DNA of 64,000 bases from Ulvibacter algarum (GTDB taxonomy: Bacteria; Bacteroidota; Bacteroidia; Flavobacteriales; Flavobacteriaceae): contig CANLBJ010000001.1 of NCBI GenBank assembly GCA_947488905.1, forward strand, positions 310,001 through 374,000, in the 5' to 3' direction. Made by a program: the position numbers and the translations under genes. The notes below the pieces were generated by a model, which was not told the origin of the DNA, ran no database searches, and was given only the letters and a program-made list of their open reading frames with translations. Below, piece after piece: positions 34,412-43,368 of this stretch; within the stretch, counting starts at the first letter, position 1, and each line of letters opens with the position of its first letter.

Positions 34412-35299
34412 TTAATTAAATAGTTCGTTGAATGTAAATGTTTGATCGAGGCGAACCCCTTTTTCTGTATGTTTTACAGTAATTATCTCGTTATGAGCGT
34501 CGTGCTCCAAAAATAAATAATATTTGTGTGTCGCTGCGGCGTTTAAAAACTTTTCTTTTTCAGGAAGCGTAAGCAAAGGTCTTGTGTCATATCCCATTAC
34601 AAATGGTAAAGGTAAATGCCCTGCAGTAGGTAGTAAATCTGCCATAAAGACTATGGTCTTGCCTTTATATTGTATCATTGGGAGCATCTGTTTTTCTGTA
34701 TGCCCATCTGCATAAAATATACCAAAAGGCATTTCACTTTTTGGAGCAAAATCTATTTTATTGTTTTCTTCAGAAAAGCTCTGGGTGGCATTATTCACAA
34801 AATGCAATTGACCACTCTCTTGCATTGGTAAAATATTTTCTTTTAAAAATGAAGCTTTCTCACGACGGTTAGGTTTTGTTGCCCAGTCCCAGTGATTCTC
34901 ATTACTCCAAAATTTTGCATTTTTAAACGCAGGTTCGTAACCTGTTCTGTCTTTGTTCCATTGTACACTACCACCACAGTGGTCAAAGTGTAGATGTGTC
35001 ATAAAGACATCTGTGATATCGTCTTTATGAAATCCTGCTTTTTTAAGCGAAGCATCAAGGCTGTAATCTCCCCATTTAAAGTAATAACCAAAGAATTTTT
35101 CACTTTGTTTATCACCCATTCCTGTATCAATCAAGGTCAACCTATTACCATCTTCAATTAAAAGACAACGCGCTGCGATGTCTATCATGTTATTGGCATC
35201 AGATGGGTTTGTTCTAGTCCATAAAGGTTTAGGGACAACGCCAAACATAGCGCCTCCGTCTAGTTTAAAATTTCCGGCTTCTATAGGATGTAATTTCAT
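34412..35299 (-). CDS. metallo-beta-lactamase fold hydrolase
   Basis: 295 residues from the ATG at 35297-35299; an ATG 18 bases upstream is also in frame. The zinc site HLHFDHCGG is clear, with later His in DGHTEKQ and LEHDAHNE. IDTGMGDKQSEKFFGYYF and the overall length recall AHL-lactonase/arylsulfatase-like members of the glyoxalase II superfamily, but substrate assignment would be a guess. It ends 10 bases before the S8 peptidase start, so the two are likely co-transcribed. Cytosolic: no signal peptide. Confidence 0.85.
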   Translation of the reverse strand: MKLHPIEAGNFKLDGGAMFGVVPKPLWTRTNPSDANNMIDIAARCLLIEDGNRLTLIDTGMGDKQSEKFFGYYFKWGDYSLDASLKKAGFHKDDITDVFMTHLHFDHCGGSVQWNKDRTGYEPAFKNAKFWSNENHWDWATKPNRREKASFLKENILPMQESGQLHFVNNATQSFSEENNKIDFAPKSEMPFGIFYADGHTEKQMLPMIQYKGKTIVFMADLLPTAGHLPLPFVMGYDTRPLLTLPEKEKFLNAAATHKYYLFLEHDAHNEIITVKHTEKGVRLDQTFTFNELFN

Positions 35300-35414
35300 A
35301 TAACCTGCAAAATACAAAAAGAGCGTTTAATGTGTATTAATGTTAAGAATATATTATGAATACACTTTGTCTTTAAAAATGTAAAAAGTTTTAAAAGAGA
35401 CATATAGAAAAAAG

Positions 35415-37616
35415 CTAGTTTTCTTCTATTATAGTTGCTTCAAGCCTAAGTCCAAAATCTATTAAACTTTTAATTTCTTTAACACCAGCAATACGTTCTT
35501 TGCTGTATATAAGTAGCGCTTCACCGTTACTCTCAATGTGATAGTAAGGGTTACTCTCAAAAAAGACTACCAGCTTATCGGTAAAAAACTGTTTGATTGC
35601 AACCTCGTTCTTACCCTTTAAATAAAAACGTTTTGTAAAGTCACTATGGTTTTCAATAGGGATATCTTTAAAACCTGCAAAAAGTGTAACCTTCTCTAAA
35701 AACCCTTCGCGATCAAGAGTAAAACTAGGAATATTATTATCAAGCTTTAAATGCAACATTGTGGTTTTTACTTCTTCTTTTGCAATAAATTCTCCTTCTG
35801 AGTAATTCACATCAAAGATTTTAAAAGAACTCCCTTCTGTAAACAACCTATTATAAACACGCTCTATTTTTTTTGTGCTGAAAAAGCGATAAGAATCTAA
35901 AAAGTGAGCATCTACAAGTTTCTCAGGTTCATATTGTAAGTCAAAATCTCTTGCAATTTCAGATAATGTTAATTGACGCCTAGTAAGTGTTGTCCCTTTC
36001 TTTTGTAGCCCAGGAACAAAACGTCTTAAAGCAAATGGGTGCTCACTTTTTGTACCGTGAAGGTCAAGACCAACTACCTCAAAATGCCCGTCTCTTTTTA
36101 AAAAGACCTCTTGATATCCGCTTAAGTTTTCCATAACGGTGTGATCTACAAAACGGCACATAGAAAAATCTACTACCACATCTTGATCTTCTGGAATATC
36201 ATCTAATTTTTGTTTTAGTTTATAAAAATTAAGAAAACTACAAAAATGCTTGACACTCACATAATAGGTGCCCGTAGTTTGCTCTCTAAACATTAATACA
36301 TTAGGCTTAAGAACATTTCTAAAAAAAATAGAAGCACCTTTATTTATAAATACATGAATGATAAATGTCATCAAAACTCCTGCCACAATACCAGTGATGA
36401 GGTCAACAAAAAGGGTAACTAATAGGGTGGTAAAGAAGATAATTAATTGCTCTTTACCTATAGAAAATAATTTTTTTATTTGGCCTGGAGACGCAAGTTT
36501 ATACCCCGTGTAGACTAATATAGCCATTAATGCAGGCAAAGGTATTCTAGTAAGTTGTGAACTAAATAATACAATAAAGATTACTAAAAAAGTTGCGTGC
36601 GCAAAATTTGAACTACGGTTGCTACCGCCATTATTAACATTTACAGAGCTTCTTGCAATAACTGTAACTACATTTAACCCACCTAAAAAGCCACTACCCA
36701 CTGTCGCAAGACCAAGTGCTTTTAAGTCTCTATTTACATTGCTACGTCTTTTTTGAGGGTCTAGTTTATCTACTGCTTTTATACTAAGCAATGACTCAAT
36801 ACTAGCAACAAGAGTTAGTGCAAGAACACTAAGCCAAAAACCTATTCCGCCTATTGCAGCAAAGTTAGGCACAGGAATTTCATTTATTATTTGAGCTGGA
36901 GCAGGAATACCAGAAATCATATATTCTGGGCTTACAGGATTGGGTTGTTGTAACACTAACTCATAATAATAACTAATAGCAATGGCTATTAACACAATCC
37001 ACATAGGAGCAGGTACAAGCTGTAAAAAACGATTTCTAATTTTCCCATAAAAAACCATAATTATCAAAGAACTTACCCCTGCAATAGCAGCAAAAGTTAA
37101 TCCTGAATCTTGATAACTAAACACACCAATAATAGTGGCTGGTATTTCTAATAAATAATCAATGCTGCCACCCAGCGATAGCTTATTACCAAGCATGATA
37201 TGAAACTGTTTTCCTAAAATTATCAACCCAATAGCGGCTAACATTCCTTGAATTGCTGAGGCAGGAAAGAAGTCTGCTAATTTCCCCATTTTTAAAAAAC
37301 CGAGTATAATTAACAAGACACCAGAACAGATAATTGCGGCATATGCTCCCTCAATACCTAGTGTTGTTATAGCTACTAGAAGTACCCCCACTAGACCATT
37401 ACCAGGCCCAGCAATTGTAACATTACTACCCCCAAGTATAGAAACGAGAACTCCGCCCACAACAGCAGCAATTATACCCGCAATAGGAGGTGCTTCACTA
37501 GCCATAGCTAGCCCCAAACCTAAAGGCAACGCGATAAGACTTACCACAAACCCAGAAAAAATATTTTTGGGTAATGCTTTAAAAAAAATGTTTAGGTTAT
37601 TTTTTTTAGAATTCAT
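35415..37616 (-). CDS. SulP family inorganic anion transporter
   Basis: 733 residues. About eleven membrane helices to residue 430 carry the family signature (FVVSLIALPLGLGLAMASEAPP, GSNVTIAGPGNGLVG). A STAS domain (about 445-550) and an additional C-terminal soluble part of about 180 residues follow. SulP proteins move sulfate, bicarbonate or related anions. In marine flavobacteria bicarbonate uptake is a common assignment, but no carbonic anhydrase is adjacent here. The start overlaps the stop of the universal-stress-protein gene (ATGA), so the two are coupled. Confidence 0.9.
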   Translation of the reverse strand: MNSKKNNLNIFFKALPKNIFSGFVVSLIALPLGLGLAMASEAPPIAGIIAAVVGGVLVSILGGSNVTIAGPGNGLVGVLLVAITTLGIEGAYAAIICSGVLLIILGFLKMGKLADFFPASAIQGMLAAIGLIILGKQFHIMLGNKLSLGGSIDYLLEIPATIIGVFSYQDSGLTFAAIAGVSSLIIMVFYGKIRNRFLQLVPAPMWIVLIAIAISYYYELVLQQPNPVSPEYMISGIPAPAQIINEIPVPNFAAIGGIGFWLSVLALTLVASIESLLSIKAVDKLDPQKRRSNVNRDLKALGLATVGSGFLGGLNVVTVIARSSVNVNNGGSNRSSNFAHATFLVIFIVLFSSQLTRIPLPALMAILVYTGYKLASPGQIKKLFSIGKEQLIIFFTTLLVTLFVDLITGIVAGVLMTFIIHVFINKGASIFFRNVLKPNVLMFREQTTGTYYVSVKHFCSFLNFYKLKQKLDDIPEDQDVVVDFSMCRFVDHTVMENLSGYQEVFLKRDGHFEVVGLDLHGTKSEHPFALRRFVPGLQKKGTTLTRRQLTLSEIARDFDLQYEPEKLVDAHFLDSYRFFSTKKIERVYNRLFTEGSSFKIFDVNYSEGEFIAKEEVKTTMLHLKLDNNIPSFTLDREGFLEKVTLFAGFKDIPIENHSDFTKRFYLKGKNEVAIKQFFTDKLVVFFESNPYYHIESNGEALLIYSKERIAGVKEIKSLIDFGLRLEATIIEEN

Positions 37617-38551
37617 CTAATAATTAATACGTCGTTAGGTAGTTCGGTTAAAATATGCTCTATATCATGTGGGAAAAGGCGATCAAAAAAACCTGTTTTT
37701 TCTGGAGCATTCATCACTAATAAATCTGCTCGTACCACTTGAGCAAAATGCCCAATACTATACCCTCTTTTTCCAAAAATTGCTTGAGTTGCAATATTAC
37801 GTCCCTCTTTATGGTTTTCTGGAATATGAGATAGAATAGACTGCACTCGAGACTCTTCTTGTCTTTTAATTTTTTCTTTTAGCAAGTTGGTTTTTCGTAG
37901 TGATTTAGTATCCTCTACCGTACCCACTTTGTCATGAGAGATTTCTTCTACAATGGTTATTTTGTCACTATTTAAAGCAGCTGCAACCATAAAAGCAGTC
38001 GCGACAGTTTGTTCGGTTTTTTTATCTTCAAGACCATTAACTACAATATGCTTACAAGGTATGCGCTCTACAGAAGGATTAATTAACAGCATTACAGAAC
38101 AAGTAACTTTTCTAGTAATTTTACGTGCAATAGAGCCTACATAATACTTTAAAAAACTTTCTCTCTGTACTGCTCCAAGTATAAGTAAATCAATATTCTG
38201 TTTCACTACAGTTTCTAGTATGGCATCTACAGGTTCGCCCGGCTGAAAAGCTACTTGAGCATCTAACCCGTCAATTATAAATGGTTTTAAAATAGTTTCA
38301 AACTTTCCTCTCTTTTCTTCGGAAACGTCACCAACGTGAATAAGTAGTAATTTTGCCTGAAACAACATTGCAAGTCTAGAAGCCTCATAAATGTTTGCTT
38401 TGAGGTTAGGAGAAAAAGTGACCCCTATACCGATTGTATTAAAATTTTTATGTGCCAATTGTTTGAATGATTGATATTTTGGCGAAAGCCAAAAAAATGC
38501 AAAGAGCGACAATATACTGCTTTTCTGCTTTGGTACAATTTTGAGATTCAT
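37613..38551 (-). CDS. universal stress protein, tandem UspA domains
   Basis: 312 residues comprising two UspA-type domains (about 38-160 and 165-312) after an N-terminal extension. The first carries LLILGAVQRESFLKYYVGSIARKITRKVTCSVMLL, close to the family nucleotide-binding G-2x-G-9x-G(S/T) loop; the second ends in LLVMNAPEKTGFFDRLFPHD...VLII. It is upstream of and translationally coupled to the SulP transporter and presumably regulates it (inference). It is divergent from the cation antiporter across 232 bases. A near copy of the 10-mer (CTTCGGAAAC) lies at 38317. Confidence 0.87.
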   Translation of the reverse strand: MNLKIVPKQKSSILSLFAFFWLSPKYQSFKQLAHKNFNTIGIGVTFSPNLKANIYEASRLAMLFQAKLLLIHVGDVSEEKRGKFETILKPFIIDGLDAQVAFQPGEPVDAILETVVKQNIDLLILGAVQRESFLKYYVGSIARKITRKVTCSVMLLINPSVERIPCKHIVVNGLEDKKTEQTVATAFMVAAALNSDKITIVEEISHDKVGTVEDTKSLRKTNLLKEKIKRQEESRVQSILSHIPENHKEGRNIATQAIFGKRGYSIGHFAQVVRADLLVMNAPEKTGFFDRLFPHDIEHILTELPNDVLIIR

Positions 38552-38783
38552 ATAGTACTAAAAATTGAAGACGGTTAGCTCAAAATTTCTCAGCAGCCTT
38601 TACCTTGTTTTAAGATCAATAATTGATAAACAATTTTAAGTAATTAGCTACTTTAAGGTTGCTGAGTGTTCCAACAAATTACCATAGGGATTTATCGTAA
38701 TGTATTGAAGTCGGGTTAATATTATACTAATTGTTTTCTCCTGAAACAGTATATTTATATTTTAAGCACCAAAAGCTAAACAT

Positions 38784-40709
38784 ATGTTAGAACTTGCCGG
38801 AATCATCATTTTAGGAATTTTTGCCCAATGGCTTGCTTGGAAATTAAAAATTCCAGCAATTTTACCATTAATCCTTATTGGTCTTGCTGTGGGGCCGCTT
38901 TCTACTTTTTATTCTGAAGATGGTAATCAATGGATACAGCCTATTTATAATGGAAATAAAGGTTTTTTTCCTGGTGAGGGTCTCTTTTATTTTGTGTCAC
39001 TTGCCATAGGTATTATCCTTTTTGAAGGAGGCCTAACACTAAAAATGGGCGAAGTTAAAAAAGTGGGTGGCGTTATTGGTAAATTAATAAGTTTAGGATC
39101 TATAGTTACTTTTTTTGGTGCAGGAGTTTCTGCACACTATTTTTTTGGACTAGATTGGCAAATTTCTTTTTTGTTTGCAGGTTTGATCATTGTGACTGGG
39201 CCAACGGTAATAACACCTATTTTAAGAAACATACCGCTAAGAAAAGACATCTCTGCAGTACTTAAATGGGAGGGTATTTTAATTGACCCTATAGGTGCTT
39301 TAGTGGCTGTTTTAGTTTTTGGTTTTATAAGTGTAAATGTTTCTCCAGAATTTGTAGAAGCTGGTGCAGAAGCTTTGAGTGGCGCTGCTGATCATGGTGC
39401 TGGAGGTAGTTATACAAAACACGCTTTATTAGAGTTTGGTAAAATTATAGTAATTGGTTTTGCATTTGGTCTTGCTGGTGGTTTTGCTATGTATCACGCT
39501 GTAAAACGTAAAGTGATTCCTCATTATCTATTAAATGTAGCATCCTTATCTATTGTACTTTTAATTTTTGTTTTAAGTGACTTATTTGCACACGAGTCTG
39601 GTTTACTTGCTGTAGTTGTTATGGGTATGTATCTAGGTAATAGTGATCTTCCTAATCTAAAAGAACTCCTTTATTTTAAAGAATCATTGAGTCTTCTTCT
39701 AATTTCTATCTTATTTATATTGCTCTCTGCAAATATTAGTGTGGATGATCTTATGCTAATTTATAACTGGAAAACTGCAATCCTATTTGCTACAATCATT
39801 TTTGTAGTGAGGCCTATTGGGGTTTTCTTGAGTACTGCTGGATCTAATTTAAAGTTTAATGAAAAACTATTTATAAGTTGGGTAGGACCACGTGGTATTG
39901 TTGCGGCAGGTATTGCATCTCTTTTTGGAACAAAACTAGTAGAGATGGGTGTTTCTGGAGCAGAATATATAACGCCACTTGTTTTTGGGCTCGTGTTAGT
40001 GACGGTTTTACTTAACGCAACCACAGCAAGACTAGTCGCATCATTATTAGGAGTATTCCTTAAAAAATCTGAAGGTATTATGATTATTGGAGGATCACGT
40101 GTATCTAGATTAATTGGGTCTTATTTACAACAAAACGGCAGGCATGTTGTGCTGGTAGATAGTAACCGTATCAATGTTCAAAAAGCTAAAGAACTAGGAT
40201 TAGATGCTATTAATGCAAACATCTATAATGACGACCTAAGCGACAATATAGAGTTAAGTGATATGGGATACTTATTAGCAATGACAGGTAATGACGAGAT
40301 AAACAAGCAAGCGATGACACGTTTTGGGAAGCGTTTTGGAGAAAACGGAATTTACCGCTTGTTAACCTCTGAGGAACTAATCAAAAATACGCCACATGAT
40401 AGTGATGAAATCTTTAGCAATACACATGACTATGTTCGTTTTACACAAATAGCAAGAGATTTTCCTTCAATACAAGAGATAGATGTACAGGATAATTCAA
40501 AATTTTTAAAAGTTCTTGAGATGATTAGGGACAGTAAAGATGCAATCCCTTTGTTTAAGAAAGATGAAAATGGTGATATTACTTTTATAGACTCTTTAAA
40601 AGAAGTAGATATTGTAGAAGGAACTTCTATTGCTTACTTAGGAAAGCCAATGGATTTTGAAGAGGTGATTACTGCAACCATGGAAGAAACACCCATAACC
40701 AAAGATTAA
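38784..40709 (+). CDS. cation:proton antiporter with TrkA-N-like domain
   Basis: 641 residues. About 12 membrane helices (residues 1-415) belong to the Na+/H+ exchanger family, with VTGPTVITPILRN and ILIDPIGALVAVLVFG as ion-path motifs. A nucleotide-binding Rossmann domain follows (IMIIGGSRVSRLIGSYL), as in TrkA-N/RCK units, and the C-terminus resembles TrkA-C. Likely a K+ or Na+/H+ antiporter controlled by nucleotide binding. Its stop is followed at 47 bases by the first of two small lipoproteins, on the same strand. Confidence 0.88.
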   Translation: MLELAGIIILGIFAQWLAWKLKIPAILPLILIGLAVGPLSTFYSEDGNQWIQPIYNGNKGFFPGEGLFYFVSLAIGIILFEGGLTLKMGEVKKVGGVIGKLISLGSIVTFFGAGVSAHYFFGLDWQISFLFAGLIIVTGPTVITPILRNIPLRKDISAVLKWEGILIDPIGALVAVLVFGFISVNVSPEFVEAGAEALSGAADHGAGGSYTKHALLEFGKIIVIGFAFGLAGGFAMYHAVKRKVIPHYLLNVASLSIVLLIFVLSDLFAHESGLLAVVVMGMYLGNSDLPNLKELLYFKESLSLLLISILFILLSANISVDDLMLIYNWKTAILFATIIFVVRPIGVFLSTAGSNLKFNEKLFISWVGPRGIVAAGIASLFGTKLVEMGVSGAEYITPLVFGLVLVTVLLNATTARLVASLLGVFLKKSEGIMIIGGSRVSRLIGSYLQQNGRHVVLVDSNRINVQKAKELGLDAINANIYNDDLSDNIELSDMGYLLAMTGNDEINKQAMTRFGKRFGENGIYRLLTSEELIKNTPHDSDEIFSNTHDYVRFTQIARDFPSIQEIDVQDNSKFLKVLEMIRDSKDAIPLFKKDENGDITFIDSLKEVDIVEGTSIAYLGKPMDFEEVITATMEETPITKD

Positions 40710-40755
40710 AATAAAAGCGGAGGTTTTCCGTTTTAAAATTTCAGAAACTATACTT

Positions 40756-40980
40756 ATGTCGCTTCGATTTTTATTGATTTTATCTATTAGTACCATTTTT
40801 ATTTCTTGTGATAAAGATGAGGCCCGAGCCTGTACTACTTGCACCTCTGACCTTACAGCAGCCTTTGAAGTATGCAAAGAGTCTGACGGAACCGCCTCTG
40901 TAAATGGGGAGAATACAGGTGTAGACTATAATACTTATCTAGATGGACTGCAAGAAACTGGTACTGCTTGCGGAAACTAA
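40756..40980 (+). CDS. four-Cys mini-lipoprotein A
   Basis: 74 residues. The signal MSLRFLLILSISTIFISC has a lipobox Cys at 18 followed by Asp-Lys-Asp, which could affect sorting. The mature protein contains CTTC, then Cys and a C-terminal Cys with the spacing C-x2-C-x10-C-x26-C. It clearly resembles the next gene (CxxC, then an acidic C-[KE]-x-x-D-G-x-A-x-V-x-G stretch, then a final Cys). Two disulfides are likely; a metal or redox role of CxxC is only possible. No family name is known to me. It follows the antiporter gene by 46 bases. Confidence 0.7.
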   Translation: MSLRFLLILSISTIFISCDKDEARACTTCTSDLTAAFEVCKESDGTASVNGENTGVDYNTYLDGLQETGTACGN

Positions 40981-41020
40981 ATAATTAATTCATCTTTACA
41001 ACTAACTTAAAAACAGTATA

Positions 41021-41281
41021 ATGAAAAAAGTAATTTTTAGTTTCGCAATATTAAGTCTAGTATTTGCAACTTCTTGTGGTGGTGATGATGATAATGATTC
41101 AGATGATGGATGTCAAACTTGTGCTGCATTTGAAATAGAGGTAGAGGGAGTGACTCAAACAAGCCCAGAAGTTGAAGTTTGTGAAGGAGACAATGGTAAT
41201 GCCTTTGTTGCTGGTGTAGATACTGAACAAGAATTTGAAGCTTACATTCAAGCTTACGAATTATTTTCTCCGTGTAACTAG
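41021..41281 (+). CDS. four-Cys mini-lipoprotein B
   Basis: 86 residues. The signal MKKVIFSFAILSLVFATSC ends at the lipobox Cys and is followed by an acidic linker (GGDDDNDSDDG) and the core CQTCAAFEIEVEG...VCEGDNGNAFVAGVDT, with a final Cys three residues from the end. The Cys spacing (C-x2-C-x19-C-x27-C) parallels the upstream paralogue, with a longer first loop. Probably a duplicate pair exported to the periplasm or outer membrane. It ends at a strong terminator. Confidence 0.75.
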   Translation: MKKVIFSFAILSLVFATSCGGDDDNDSDDGCQTCAAFEIEVEGVTQTSPEVEVCEGDNGNAFVAGVDTEQEFEAYIQAYELFSPCN

Positions 41282-41304
41282 AATTAAATTTTACATAACT
41301 ACAT

Positions 41305-41341
41305 AAAAAAAATGCCCTTCAATATTGAAGGGCATTTTTTG
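41305..41341. terminator. bidirectional intrinsic terminator
   Basis: AAATGCCCTTCAA pairs with TTGAAGGGCATTT, flanked by runs of A and T, between the convergent lipoprotein B gene and lepA. Confidence 0.92.
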
Positions 41342-41365
41342 TTTTAATTGATAGCTAAAGTTAAG

Positions 41366-43162
41366 TTAGTCATTCAACTTTAACACTGCCATAAATGCTT
41401 CTTGAGGGATCTCTACATTACCTACTTGACGCATACGTTTCTTACCTTTTTTCTGCTTTTCTAGTAGTTTACGTTTTCTAGAAATATCACCTCCATAACA
41501 CTTAGCTGTTACATCTTTACGTAATGCCTTTACTGTTTCACGAGCAATAATTTTTGCCCCAATTGCAGCTTGTATCGGGATATCAAACTGTTGTCTAGGG
41601 ATTAATTGGCGTAATTTTTCGGTCATTTTTTTACCGATGTCGTAGGCATTGTCTTGGTGTAATAAAGCAGAAAGCGCATCTACAATGTTTCCGTTAAGGA
41701 GCACGTCTACTTTTACAAGCTTAGCCTCACGCAACCCAATAGGTGCGTAGTCAAAAGAAGCATATCCTTTAGATACCGTTTTAAGACGATCGTAAAAATC
41801 AAATACAATTTCTGCTAATGGCATATCAAATTGTAATTCTACACGTTCTGTTGTTAAATAAGTTTGGTTTGTAATCTGTCCACGTTTCTCAATACAAAGC
41901 GACATTACAGAACCTACAAAATCTGATTTTGTTATGATTGTTGCTTTAATATAAGGCTCTTCCATTCTATTTAACTTAGAAGGATCTGGAAGATCACTAG
42001 GATTGTTTACCAATACTTCAACATCTGGTTCTTTATTTGTATATGCTTTATAAGACACGTTAGGTACCGTAGTAATAACAGTCATATCAAACTCGCGCTC
42101 TAGTCTTTCTTGAATAATCTCAAGGTGTAGCATTCCTAAGAACCCACATCTAAAACCAAAACCAAGTGCCGCAGAACTTTCTGGAACAAATACTAGTGAA
42201 GCATCATTTAATTGCAGTTTCTCCATTGAAGAGCGAAGCTCTTCATAGTCTTCTGTGTCTACAGGATAAATACCAGCAAATACCATAGGTTTTACATCTT
42301 CAAACCCTTCAATCATGTTTGTTGTTGGTGATTTTGCATCTGTAATTGTATCTCCAACTTTTACTTCTTTTGCTTCTTTGATACCGGTGATAAGATACCC
42401 TACATCTCCAGTTTTTATTTCTTTTTTAGGTGTTTGAGTTAAGTTTAGCGTTCCTACTTCATCAGCATAATAGGTTTTACCCGTTGCCATAAACTTAATG
42501 TGTTGCCCTTTTTTAATAGAACCATTAAGCACTCTAAAATATGTTTCTACACCTCTAAAAGGATTATAAACAGAATCAAAAATTAATGCTTGTAATGATT
42601 CATCTGCAACCCCTGTAGGAGCAGGAATACGCTCAATAACAGCCGTTAATATGTCTATAATACCAATTCCTGTTTTTGCAGATGCAGGAATAACTTCTTC
42701 AGCTTTACAACCTAAAAGATCTACAATATCATCTGTAACTACCTCTGGGTTTGCAGAAGGCAAGTCTACTTTATTAAGCACCGGAATAATCTCAAGATCA
42801 TTCTCTAGTGCTAGATATAAGTTAGATATTGTTTGAGCTTGTATGCTTTGAGCAGCATCTACAACAAGTAGTGCCCCTTCACAAGCAGCAATAGAACGAG
42901 ACACCTCATAAGAGAAATCTACGTGACCTGGTGTGTCAATTAAGTTTAATATATATTCTTCCCCATTATGGGTATAGTTCATTTGTATTGCGTGACTTTT
43001 TATAGTAATACCACGCTCACGCTCTAGGTCCATACTATCTAAAAGCTGTGCCTGCTCTTCACGAGCTGTCACTGCTCCTGTAGCGCTTAAAAGCCTATCA
43101 GCAAGTGTACTTTTACCGTGATCAATGTGTGCAATAATGCAAAAATTGCGAATGTTCTTCAT
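41366..43162 (-). CDS. lepA: elongation factor 4 (LepA)
   Basis: Translational GTPase, 598 residues from the ATG at 43160-43162; an ATG 9 bases upstream is also in frame. G-motifs are AHIDHGKST (P-loop), DTPGHVDF and [13 protein letters not shown]-4-specific C-terminal features ([26 protein letters not shown]) are complete. It acts on stalled or mis-translocated ribosomes and is non-essential in most bacteria. A -7 promoter element (43246-43253) precedes it. Confidence 0.97.
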   Translation of the reverse strand: MKNIRNFCIIAHIDHGKSTLADRLLSATGAVTAREEQAQLLDSMDLERERGITIKSHAIQMNYTHNGEEYILNLIDTPGHVDFSYEVSRSIAACEGALLVVDAAQSIQAQTISNLYLALENDLEIIPVLNKVDLPSANPEVVTDDIVDLLGCKAEEVIPASAKTGIGIIDILTAVIERIPAPTGVADESLQALIFDSVYNPFRGVETYFRVLNGSIKKGQHIKFMATGKTYYADEVGTLNLTQTPKKEIKTGDVGYLITGIKEAKEVKVGDTITDAKSPTTNMIEGFEDVKPMVFAGIYPVDTEDYEELRSSMEKLQLNDASLVFVPESSAALGFGFRCGFLGMLHLEIIQERLEREFDMTVITTVPNVSYKAYTNKEPDVEVLVNNPSDLPDPSKLNRMEEPYIKATIITKSDFVGSVMSLCIEKRGQITNQTYLTTERVELQFDMPLAEIVFDFYDRLKTVSKGYASFDYAPIGLREAKLVKVDVLLNGNIVDALSALLHQDNAYDIGKKMTEKLRQLIPRQQFDIPIQAAIGAKIIARETVKALRKDVTAKCYGGDISRKRKLLEKQKKGKKRMRQVGNVEIPQEAFMAVLKLND

Positions 43163-43245
43163 ATTTCCCATTTCCGCGTACGCAGAAACCCCTTTATTTC
43201 AAAATTTGACAACGCTTGAGCACGAGTTGCTTAGCGCTAATGATG

Positions 43246-43253
43246 CAAATATA
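43246..43253 (-). promoter_or_regulatory. predicted lepA promoter, -7 element
   Basis: TATATTTG on the minus strand, about 85 bases before the start, fits TAnnTTTG. Confidence 0.45.
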
Positions 43254-43368
43254 AACTAATTGCAAGCTAAAATAGAGGAGAGAACGACCATACACCGATT
43301 ATTTGAGCTAAACCTTTGATATTGTTTTATAAAACTGCAATTTTACATTGTAAACCAAACTCAATTTA

